NCBI GenBank assembly: GCA_001275005.1
Contig: JWZX01000856.1
Coordinates: 1 to 25,041, forward strand
Direction: 5' to 3'
DNA length: 25,041 bases
DNA from: Chrysochromulina tobinii
Lineage: Eukaryota; Haptophyta; Prymnesiales; Chrysochromulinaceae
The notes under the pieces are model-generated. The model was given only the letters and a program-made list of their open reading frames with translations. It made no database searches and was not told the origin of the DNA. Below, piece by piece: positions 16,030 through 24,540 of the stretch. A program made the position numbers and the translations under genes. Each line of letters starts with the position of its first letter. The stretch's first letter is position 1.

Positions 16030-17544
16030 TCACACTGGAGTCCGAGGCGGATGCGACGGCACCACCGAGTGCACGATGACGTTACGACCTTCGAAGGCGA
16101 GGCTGCTGATCGCTGATCGCTGCACGCCGCTCGCGCCGCCGCCCTCAACGGCGCCGAGGCTCTCTAGGTACTCACAAAAGTGCCCATGGCTCTCGACAGC
16201 CTTGCCTCGCAGCCGCCGGTGCGGGTTACTTTTGGGGAAGACGCAACAGGGGACGACGGCGAAGCGTTTACCCTCGCGCAAGGCGGCGCGCACGATGGGC
16301 TCCGTGGCCTGGTCGGGATGCATTCCAACGACGATGGAGACGTCGCGCCACAGCTGTGCGTGTGCACCAGTGGGGAACCTCACGTCGTCGAACCAGCCAC
16401 ACACCTGGCGGGGCAGGCATGCGTCACTCACCCCCTCCTCCGCATACGCGCTTGCCCATGAGGGGGGGATGGCGACCTCATCCGCGCTGGGTACGTCGCA
16501 CCCCTCGCACGGGCCACATCCGAATGAGGCCTCGGCCGCACCCTCAGCCGCACCGTCGGCAGGGGGCTCGCCAGCGGGATCGCCCGCTATGGCGCCCGCA
16601 CCCTCGCCCTCTCCTTCGGTGACCTGTGGGGAACCCGAACAGCCATTGGCCGCAGCCGCCATCACCGGCGCCGTAGCGGGCGCCGGCGCTTCTGGCAGCG
16701 TCGATGGCGGAGGCTGCGGCGACGACGGCCCCGGCGCGCCGGTGCTGCGCGTGCCGTTCGCCCCGGCGACCCACCATGATGCAGCGGGCGGCGGCGCTGC
16801 GCCGAGCACTTCCTGGGCTTTCACGCGACTGCGAAGGGCGCGCCGCTGCTTCGCATTGAGCTTCATCGGGCGCGGGTCGACGACGGTACACGGCACGCCG
16901 CGGCGGAAGGCGAGCTCGAAGGCAACGCCGCCCGCGCCGCCCGCCACGTCCAGCACACCCGCGCCCGAACGCAACGTCTCAAGCCCGAAAGACTCCACGA
17001 GCCACGCGACAAACTGCTGGTGGCGCGACTCCGTGTTCGGCCGCGTGTGGCTGCCGCTGTGCTTGAAGCGGACGCGTTCCGTGGCCGCCGAAGCATTGCT
17101 GGCCGCCGGCTCGCGCGGGGTTTCCGGAATCGTCACCACGCCCGCGTCGCCCTCGGCCGACGATACGAGCACCTGCACGACATGCAACGATCGCTCTCCG
17201 TCCTCGGCCACCTCCGGAAAGCCGACCAGCTCGACGTGAGCTGAACCCACGCCGGCGCCATCGCTCGATGCGGAGGCGCACGCATGCAGCGTCGACACTA
17301 ACAGCGCAATCTCTGGCTCGTCCAGGCAGCCCTCGCGAAACTTGGCGATGCACTCCCAGCTGGCGATGATGCTGGGGCCACGGTGCGCAGGCACGTCCAG
17401 CTTGAAGAAGACGAGGCGCTTGGACACGGCGCGGACGGACTGAGGGCGCACGGTTCCGCAGAGCGCGTAGCGGAGGTTTGGGTGCTTCCCTGGGCTCAGC
17501 GTGTGGGTCGCGGGCGGAGCGGACAAAGTCACCTCGTCCTGCAT
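16030..17544 (-). CDS. Probable SAM-dependent methyltransferase with N-terminal OB-like domain
   Basis: From the ATG at 17544 this gives 504 residues. Residues ~22-75 (YALCGTVRPQSVRAVSKRLVFFKLD) resemble the beginning of an OB-fold nucleic-acid-binding domain. A SAM-binding motif I follows at 197-206 (VLDVAGGAGG), with an acidic strand-2 motif TVVDPRP (220-226). After a ~100-residue Ala/Pro/Gly-rich low-complexity insert, a second conserved part reads IVVGMHPDQATEPIV and FAVVPCCVFP. HPDxAT and PCCVFP resemble the catalytic region of a eukaryotic methyltransferase-domain family of unknown substrate. By analogy it may act on RNA, but that is not shown. The start is uncertain. The frame is open upstream to an ATG at 17739, and TTTTGTTTTGCGGAATGCAG just before codon 3 could be a splice acceptor, so an upstream exon is possible. 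It is divergent from the surface-protein gene. Confidence 0.7.
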   Translation of the reverse strand: MQDEVTLSAPPATHTLSPGKHPNLRYALCGTVRPQSVRAVSKRLVFFKLDVPAHRGPSIIASWECIAKFREGCLDEPEIALLVSTLHACASASSDGAGVGSAHVELVGFPEVAEDGERSLHVVQVLVSSAEGDAGVVTIPETPREPAASNASAATERVRFKHSGSHTRPNTESRHQQFVAWLVESFGLETLRSGAGVLDVAGGAGGVAFELAFRRGVPCTVVDPRPMKLNAKQRRALRSRVKAQEVLGAAPPPAASWWVAGANGTRSTGAPGPSSPQPPPSTLPEAPAPATAPVMAAAANGCSGSPQVTEGEGEGAGAIAGDPAGEPPADGAAEGAAEASFGCGPCEGCDVPSADEVAIPPSWASAYAEEGVSDACLPRQVCGWFDDVRFPTGAHAQLWRDVSIVVGMHPDQATEPIVRAALREGKRFAVVPCCVFPKSNPHRRLRGKAVESHGHFCEYLESLGAVEGGGASGVQRSAISSLAFEGRNVIVHSVVPSHPPRTPV

Positions 17545-17763
17545 TCCGCAAAACAAAATACCGTACTGAGATGAAAAAGGGAAAAGTACAACAAATAATG
17601 CGTGCAGAAGCTCCACAGCGAGACGTGTGATCTCGTGCGGGGAAAAGTTGTTTTCGAAAGTTGAGCGCCGCCAAACACTTGCTGTCGAATGGCGAAGCTC
17701 AGCCTGCAGGCCCACTATTCCAGCGTCGTCCACCAGCATCACAGTCTTCGCACAGTCCACCAA
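17545..17763. promoter_or_regulatory. Divergent intergenic region
   Basis: These 219 bases lie between the chosen start of the methyltransferase-like gene and the signal-peptide ATG of the surface-protein gene. Part may be a 5' exon of either gene, since both frames remain open into it (ATGs at 17739 minus and 17689 plus). No promoter motif is clear. Confidence 0.35.
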
Positions 17764-20700
17764 ATGAGAGGGTTGAATGGTGGAGTCTTACTCGTCGCCG
17801 CCGCTTTGGGCGCGCGCGCCGAGAGCGCAACCTCCGCCCCCTTTGACGAGGCGCCTTGGGCGAGCCGTCAGCTTCTTCTCGGCGCCACTTCTCCTTCCCC
17901 GCCGTCGCAGCCGACCCCCTCTGTTACTGGCGCCGAGCACCCTTGTAACAGATATGGCACCGACTGCGCCGACTGCGGACCAGGCCAGCCGCTGCCACCA
18001 CCGGCGGTCAGCCCATCCCCCTTGCGTGCTGGCACTGGCATCTGGACGACGGCGTGCTTCTTTGCATCAGCCGAGTGTTTGGACGGCGGCCCCGGCTCCG
18101 AGCTCCTGATGTGCGCGTACGGCACCGACTGCGTCGACTGCGGCGCGCGCAACGTGTCGCCGCCCCCGCCGCCACATTCCTCTGGCGTGGTGTACACGAA
18201 CGACTGCCTCAACGCCGGCGACAGCGGCGGCCCTGGCTCCAAGTTCGCGACGTGCGCCTTCGGCACCGACTGCGTCGACTGTGGCCCGCGCGTCTCCATG
18301 CCATTGCCGCCTCCACGGCCACCAGCAGCGCATCCGGCACCCAACCCACCGCCGAGTAGCATCTGCTCGACCCCGTGCTTCTACACCTCCAACGCTGATT
18401 GCGATGATGGCGGCTTCGGCTGCCTGATCTGCGCCTACGGCACCGACTTGACAAGCTGTCGCGAGCACCCTCCGCGCCGTCACAAGCATAGATCGCGCGG
18501 TCACGAGCGCGCCCCCGGTCGCGCTGTCGCGAGCACCACCTGCGCCGTCGCGAGCACCTTCTGCGCCGTCACCTCCCGCGCCGTTGCATGCACCATCCGG
18601 GCCGTCGCAAGCCCCACCCGGGCCGTCGCGAGCACCAACCGGGCCGCCGCGATCACCACCAGCGCTGCTGTGAGCACCATCTGCGCCGGCATGGGCACCT
18701 TACGCGCCATCGCGAGCACTGCACGCGCCGGCATGGGCACCATACGTGCCTTCAAGGGCAGCTTCGTCATCATGGGTAACATACGTGCCGTCGTGAGCCT
18801 TCCGCGCGCCGTCGTGAGCCTCACACGCGCCGTCGTGAGCATACTTTGCGCCATAATGGGCACTCGTCGCCCTGTCGCGAGCACCTCCCACGCCGAAGGG
18901 AGCACCAACCGCGCCGTAATGACCACCAACCGCGCCGAGCACTTCCCGCGCTGCCACGAGCGCACGCGCCGTCGTGGGCACTTAACGTCACCGCCCCCGC
19001 CGATGCCCCCACCCAAGACGCCACCGTGCCGTTCGGACTCTGGCCTGACGCCACCGCCTGCGACCTCGCCGACACATCCGACCTCGGCAACACATCCGAC
19101 CTCGCCAACACATCCGATCACACGCTCACATACCCAAAGGCCCGATGGACACGGTGAGATCTGGTTGGAGACGCGGCTGGAGGCGGCTTCCAATTGGTGG
19201 CCAGTCACCAGGCAGCTACCCCTGCCTCTCGCTCTGCATGGCCAGTATCCGTCTGGCGACACTTTGTTGGATGCATCCGACTGCCTGAGGAACCAAGTGA
19301 TCCCCGTGCTGGCCGGTCGCGCCCACACTGTGTCCTCGTCCAGCAGCTCACTCGGTGATTGGCCAACGGATGTCCTTCACACGCAGTGTGCATTCATAGT
19401 GTGCGCAGGCAATGTCGTGGCAGAAGTCGTCGGCTCGCTGCCCTTCCACGCTGCGCTTATCCCCGCATCGTGGGACCACCTGCTTGCGCCAGATGGGGCG
19501 GTCGCTGCACTGGGCGATCACGTGATCCTCGACGCCAAAGAGCAGGTGCGCGACCAGCGGCCCACAGACGCCATCGTCCCAGGATTGTGGATGCTCGGGC
19601 AGCGCCTGGCTCCAGATCTTCGTAGCACGGTTTCGGCAAAGAGCCTTTATCTCCTTGGGTGCACGGCAAAGAGCGATGCTCTTCTTGCGTTGGAAGCCGA
19701 GCAACAGCAAGTCCTCCTGGCGCTCCATCGAGGTGCGATCACGTCCTCTTTGAAAGGCTCTGCTAGCCATTTGGTGGCGCGTGCTTGCAATCTGGTGGCG
19801 CCTGCTGACAGGTTGGTGGTGGTGCTAGCTCGCCTTTTGGCGACGTCTGCGTTCCTTCGGCTGGCGTCTGCTCGCTTTTCGGTGGCGTCTGCTCGCTTTT
19901 CCGTTGCGCCTGCTCATGATTTGGACGGCGGCAGCATACTCAATCCACGACAGTTGGTGCTGTGGGGGTGCATGCTGATGGGATCGCTCATGGCATGGCA
20001 TCATCGTTTTGCGAAGCCTCCTTGCACTCGGCCTCGGCCTCGAGAGGAACATAAGCTGCAGGTTACCCTCACTCTCCTTGCATTGTACAGCATGCTCCCC
20101 TGCACCAAGGCCAGCGACGCTCCCGGGCTGTACGAGCATCCTGTGCCCAGCCACCGCCGTGAGCTGCAGACGGCAGTGAGAAGCAGCGCCGGCCTGACCA
20201 GTGCACTCGCCAGCCCAACCGTCGGCCACATTGTCCTTGCCTCCGGCACCTACTACCTCAGCGCCGAGCTCAGAATCACCAGGAGCGTGATCATCGAGGC
20301 GGCCGTGGCAGGCTCGGTCGTGCTGCACGCGCAGGCGAGCTCCTCGAGTCCGCGTCGTGTGCTGTACATCAGCCCGGGGTCGAGGGGCGTCGTGCAACTG
20401 TTCGGGCTCAAACTCACGGGAGGCCTCACCATCTATGTGCGTGCTCATATGTTCAAATGTTCCCATCGCCCCCATGGGAAGATTGCTGACGCGCTTGCCT
20501 CGACTCTCGCTTGTGCAACTGCGAACGCATCGGTGAACTATACAAAGGGGGTGCGTGCCACAGAGACCTTGAAAACTTCCCATCGCCCTGATGGGAAAAT
20601 TTTTGTGCTGACCCGCTTACCTCGACTCTCACTCACACAACTGCGGCCGACGCTCCGGTCAACAACAGCAAGTACGTGCCGCAGAGACCTTCAACTATCC

Positions 20701-23043
20701 CATCGCCCCGCTGGGAAAAATGCTGACGTGCTTGCCTCGACTCACGCTTGCACAACTGCGGCCAACGCTCTGATCAACTCCAGGGGGTGCGTGACGCAGA
20801 GACCTTCAAAAGTTCCCATCACCCCAATGGGAAAATTGCTAACGTGCTTGCCTTGACTCTTGCTTGCACAACTACGAACGCTTCGGTCAACTACAGAATG
20901 TACGTGCCGCATAGACCTACAACTATCCCACATCGCCCCGATGGGAGAATTGCTGACGCGCTTGCCTCGACTCACTCTTGCACAACTGCGAACCCTTCGG
21001 TCAACTACAGTATGTACGTGCCAACTGTAGACCTTGAAAAGTTAAGTTCCGATCGCGCCAATGGAAAAATTGCTGACGAGTTTGCCTCGACTCTTGCATG
21101 CACTACTGTGGCTGACGCTTTGGTCAACTACAGGAAGTATGTTCTGCAGAGGACCTCTAACTTTCCCATTGCCCCGATGGGAAAATTGCTGACGTGCTTG
21201 CCCCCGACTCACGCTTTGCACAACTGCGAATGCTTCGGTCAACTATACAGGGGGTGCGTGCTGCAAAGACCTTGAAAACTTCCCATCGCCCCGATGGGAA
21301 AGTTATTGCTGACGTGCTTGCCCTGACTCACGCTTGCACAACTGCGGCCCACGCTCTGGTCAACTGCAGTGGGTATGTGCCGCACAGAGACCTGAAATTT
21401 CATCACCACCGCCCTGATGGGAAAATGCTGATGTGCTTGCCCCGACTCTCGCTTGCACAACTACGAACGCTTCGGTCAACTACGAACAGCGGGTACGTGC
21501 CGCAGAGAACTTGAAAAGTTCCCAACGCCCCCATGGGAAACTCACGTTTTGCTCTTTGTTTGTGTAGGGCGGCGGTGTCTACGTCTCTTCTGGCACGGTC
21601 TCGATAACGTCTTCCTCGATCACCGGCAACACAGCTTCTGGAATTGTGCGTGCTTATGTGCAAAACTTCCCATCGCCCCGATGGGATGCCTTGCTGACAC
21701 ATGCCCAAAACGACTCTCATCTTTTATGATGGGTGCTGCCTCGATCTACCAGTATGGGGTACGTGCCATCTGGGCCTGAAACTTCAAAAGTTCGCATCGC
21801 CCCGATGGGAAAGTTGCTGATGAGCTTGCCACGACTCACGCTTGCACAACTGCGGCCGAAACTCCGGTCAACTACAGACTGTACGTGCCGCAGAGGACCT
21901 CTAATTTTCCCATGGCCTCCATGGGAAACTCACGTTTTGCTCGTTGTTTGTAGGGCGGCGGTGTCTACGTCTCTTCTGGAACGGTCTCGATAACGTCTTC
22001 CTCGATCACCGGCAACACAGCTTCTTATGTGCGTGCTCACACTCCAAATCTCCCATCGCCCCGATGGGAAAGTTGCTGACGTGCTTGCCTCCGACTCACG
22101 CTTTGCACAACTGCGAATGCATCGGTCAACTACAGTGGGTGCGTGCCACAGAAACCTTGAAAGTTCCCATTGCCCCCATGGGAGACTCACGTTTTGCTCG
22201 TTGTTTGCAGGGCGGAGGTGTCGCCGTCTCGTCTGGCTCAGTGACCATTGATTCGTGCACCATCACTGGCAACACAGCTCTCTATGTGCGCGCTCATCCT
22301 CAAAAGTTCCCAATGCCCCAATGGGAAATCTGCGCCCCGATGGGAGACTCACGATTTGCTCGTTGTTTGCAGGGCGGCGGTGTCTATGACTCGTCGATGT
22401 CTGGCACAGTGGCCATCTCATCGTCCACCATAAGTGGGAACTCTGCTAGCTCTGTGCGCGCTCACGCTCTCAAAAGTTCCCATTGCCCCGATGGGAAAAA
22501 TTCTGACGTGTGCTTGCCTCGACTCTCGCTTGCACAACTGCGAACGCTTCGGTCAACTCCAGTTAGTACGTGCCACAGAGACCTTGAAAACTTCCCATCG
22601 CCCGCATGGGAGACTCACCTTTTGCTCGTTGTTTGTAGGGCGGCGGTGTCTACGTCTCTTCTGGCACGGTCTCGATAACGTCTTCCTCGATCACCGGCAA
22701 CACAGCTTCTTATGTGCGTGCTCACACTCTAAATCTCCCGTAGTGACCACTGTGTGCCCGTAGTGACCACTGTGTCGTCGCGTTCCCTAATACTCCCCCT
22801 GCCCAGGGGCCCAATGTCTATGTCAGCAGTGGAGGCACAGCAGTCTCCAGGGCAACAAACCTCACCGGCGTCTCTGGCACAGTCTGGAATTTAACTCTGG
22901 GTAGTTATATACTGATCGGACTGCTAGCGTTGGCTTTCGTCTGGCAGTCGTTGCGTGCTGTCGTTGCTTGCTGTCGTCGAGAGCAAGATTCCTGGCAAGT
23001 CATTATTGACGACGACGCGCCGAACGATCCTCAGTGCGCATGA
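17764..23043 (+). CDS. Large secreted/membrane protein: Cys-rich GTDCxDCG modules plus beta-helix rungs, many exons
   Basis: The ATG at 17764 opens a signal peptide (MRGLNGGVLLVAAALGARA); an in-frame ATG at 17689 would bury it. Exon 1 (17764-20436) encodes four cysteine modules (last consensus CxYGTDCxDCGxR; about 17938-18465, the fourth decayed to GTDLTSC), a low-complexity linker, an ~800-nt unrecognised part, a hydrophobic stretch near 20060-20110, and the start of a pectin-lyase-like beta helix (HIVLASGTYYLS, VVQLFGLKLTGG). The main downstream exons, all phase 0, are 21568-21645, 21954-22028, 22211-22285, 22373-22453, 22639-22713 and 22807-23043. The first five encode about one rung each (GGGVYVSSGTVSITSSSITG). 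Spacers of 3 or 6 nt lie between other introns and may be microexons. The last exon encodes a membrane helix (SYILIGLLALAFVW), a CCRR boundary and an acidic 25-residue tail ending at TGA 23041-23043. The frame closes perfectly over all junctions. Function is probably cell surface or matrix; no catalytic site is seen. Exon 1 may be two genes: an in-frame ATG at 19972 precedes a second signal-like segment. Confidence 0.75.
18480..18990 (+). repeat. Degenerate minisatellite (GCGCCGTCGCGAGCACC-type)
   Basis: A motif of about 18 bases, later about 30, is repeated many times (GCCGTCGCGAGCACC, GCCGGCATGGGCACC, GCCGTCGTGAGCCTC). In the gene's frame it reads as RAVAST-like repeats. Shifted by one base, the first ~200 bases read as a proline-rich APSRAPPAPSRAP linker, the type expected between cysteine modules in this protein style, until a stop near 18672. 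Confidence 0.75.
20437..21567 (+). repeat. Head-to-tail array of ten intron-like units with 3-nt spacers
   Basis: Units run from a GT donor to an AG acceptor: 20437-20547, 20551-20668, 20672-20783, 20787-20896, 20900-21010, 21014-21133, 21137-21250, 21254-21369, 21373-21489 and 21493-21567. Nine have lengths of 110-120 nt and the last has 75. Spacers are GGG, CAA, GGG, AAT, TAT, GAA, GGG, TGG and CGG, always exactly three bases. Most units start GTRYGTGCC, have a central palindrome based on CCCATCGCCCCGATGGG, then TTGCTGACGTGCTTGCC and CTTGCACAACTGCG, and end CGGTCAACTACAG. The first unit starts GTGCGTGCTCAT. The last ends GCTCTTTGTTTGTGTAG, in front of a beta-helix exon. The array may be spliced stepwise, with one-codon exons, or removed as one long intron. 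Confidence 0.85.
21646..22806 (+). repeat. Alternating beta-helix exons and modular palindrome introns
   Basis: Introns here are 21646-21752, 21759-21877, 21881-21953, 22029-22135, 22139-22210, 22286-22372, 22454-22562, 22566-22638 and 22714-22806. Spacers between adjacent introns are TATGGG (21753-21758), ACT (21878-21880), TGG (22136-22138) and TTA (22563-22565). After a beta-helix exon the intron begins GTGCGYGCTYA; after a spacer it begins GTACGTGCC or GTGCGTGCC. Before a beta-helix exon the intron ends TTGCTCGTTGTTTGYAG; before a spacer it ends CAACTACAG or CAACTCCAG (21752 is diverged). The intron at 22286-22372 joins exon-type 5' and exon-type 3' halves directly and carries a second partial palindrome. 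The last intron has lost the palindrome. Confidence 0.85.
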
Positions 23044-23453
23044 TGAAGACGAACCACCCACTGATTGCGATTGGGCGCCTCGCTCCCTCTCTGAGTGCCA
23101 TCGCGCAGAGAATCGACAGGCAGGGCGCTCTGCCTGCCAGTGACTGCCTTTTGCCATCTTGACGTCCATTCAGCAGCATAAACGCGCCAAACGTTGCGGA
23201 CGGACACCTGCTCCCTTCTTCGCCTGATTGATTGCCCCGAGGGGTGATTGGCGACGACGCGGGGTGTCGTGCACATTCTTCCGCACGTGAGTTGCACCGA
23301 TTGCCTTCCCTATGCCTTCCCATGGCGAACGAATGGCGGCGGGTTGCGATTGGTTGCGGCCGACTGGTCGCAATGGACGACCTCTGTGGCAACCGAGTGC
23401 CTTGGCATTGCACAGCGCCAAAACAGCGTGCGTTCGCCCTCGTGCTTCCACAG

Positions 23454-24540
23454 GCGGGACAAGGCGGCGGCCGACAAGGCGGCGGCCGACAAGGCGGCGG
23501 CCGAGAGGGCGGCGGCCGACAAGGCCGCGGCAGAGAAGGCGGCGGCCGAGAAGGTGGCGGCCGAGAGGGCGGCGGCCGAGAAGGTGGCGGCGGCGGAGAG
23601 GGCGAAGAAAGCTGAAGAGAAGGCGAAGAAAGCTGAAGAGAAAGACGGCTTCGCCCTCCGGCCTCTTCTGCCGGGGACCGACTTGCTGCAATCGCTCGAG
23701 GCGCTGCTCCAGACAGATGGCTCGGAGCTTGGCAAGGGCTCGGACGTGAAGAAAAAGTACGGCGAGTACGACTCGCTCAAGCTCGCGTGTGCGTGGAAGG
23801 TCGACCATCAACGCAACCTGGACAAGTACACGACCGGCGTGAAGCGCGTGCAGAAGGAGCTCGAGATGCTTGAGAAGAAAGGCAAGGATGTCTCCAATGT
23901 TCCCGGCCTGCCCGTGAAGACGGATTGCGTGGGCGGCTTCACCCTCTCGCAGGCTTGCAATGAGGTCATCCTCTTGCATGGTGTCAACCCAGATCGGCTG
24001 CTAGACCTGCTGTCCACGGGCCTGAACGAGCACTTCGCAGGCATCAACACGGGCACCGCCTTTGGCGACGGCGTCTACCTCGCGGAGGACGCTGGCAAGA
24101 CGGATCAGTACGTAGGCCCCGACAGCGCGTACGACCCAAGCAGTGAGCTGCACAAGCGGCTGTATGACGAAACCATGCCCCACCCGGAAGACGTCCTCTA
24201 CGTTCTCGTGGTGCGCGCGGCCCTCGGCTTCCCCATGCGCACGCAGCGTACGCTGGTCAAAAAGGCAAAGACACATGACCTTCGAGCCGCACGGGTCACC
24301 TCGATGGACAATGGCGCGCCTATCTTTCCAGTCAGCTGCCGTGAGCTCTCGGCAGTGCCGGGTGTCATGCCAAAAATCTTTCACCATTCGCTGATTGCCG
24401 AGCTGGGCAAGGATATCGTGCGCTACCGCGAGTTTGTTCTCTTCAACAGCAACTACGTGCACATCGACTACGTCATCGCCTACCACCGCTACAATAAAGG
24501 CCAGAAGCTGCGCATGACCGACAGTCCCTATCAGGCATGA
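23454..24540 (+). CDS. PARP-family ADP-ribosyltransferase, catalytic 3' exon
   Basis: The C-terminal ~190 residues are a PARP catalytic domain, which transfers ADP-ribose from NAD+ to proteins or nucleic acids. The NAD-binding H is in VILLHGVN (codon 23977-23979), the Tyr is in GKTDQYVG (24109-24111) and the catalytic Glu is in YREFVLFN (24430-24432). FGDGVYLAE and the final YVIAYHRY strand also fit. The complete H-Y-E triad predicts an active polymerase-type enzyme rather than a mono-transferase lacking Glu. The N-terminal part is an Ala/Lys/Glu helix built of pentapeptide repeats. No in-frame ATG exists upstream within reach (the open frame extends to about 23248 without one), so the initiator must be in another exon. 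TGCTTCCACAG ending at 23453 is the best acceptor, and GTGAGT at 23287 is a possible upstream donor. The upstream exon could not be placed. The phase at 23454 is one base completing a codon. Confidence 0.85.
23458..23600 (+). repeat. In-frame 15-bp coding repeat ([10 protein letters not shown])
   Basis: About nine copies of a GACAAGGCGGCGGCC-like unit encode D/E-K/R-A-A/V-A pentapeptides, followed by two KKAEEKA copies up to about 23640. The charge pattern suits a single straight alpha helix. The third bases and the Asp/Glu and Lys/Arg codons vary, while the frame is kept. Confidence 0.85.

Noticed and set aside
19348-19770. Minus-strand frame that might be a transposase fragment inside the surface-protein gene
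   Set aside because: I could find no DDE/DDD spacing, zinc knuckle or reverse-transcriptase motif. The neighbouring stretches are in different frames with stops.
20437-20856. Read-through translation of the first array units as protein
   Set aside because: The frame happens to stay open to 20856, but the peptide is translated intron repeat, and the same sequence contains stops in later copies. Splicing at 20436 restores the beta-helix pattern.
21944-22678. Separate 244-codon gene within the array
   Set aside because: It runs through exons and introns alike in a frame other than that of the beta-helix exons. It is a by-product of repeat units with few stops.
20437-22806. CRISPR array
   Set aside because: Units are regularly spaced and contain a palindrome, but the whole ~115-bp unit is repetitive, not a short repeat with unique spacers. 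It sits in a eukaryotic gene with splice sites at each end.
23232-23615. Gly/Arg-rich frame overlapping the PARP pentapeptide repeats
   Set aside because: It is the +1 reading of the DKAAA repeat. The PARP frame continues into a full catalytic domain, while this one stops.
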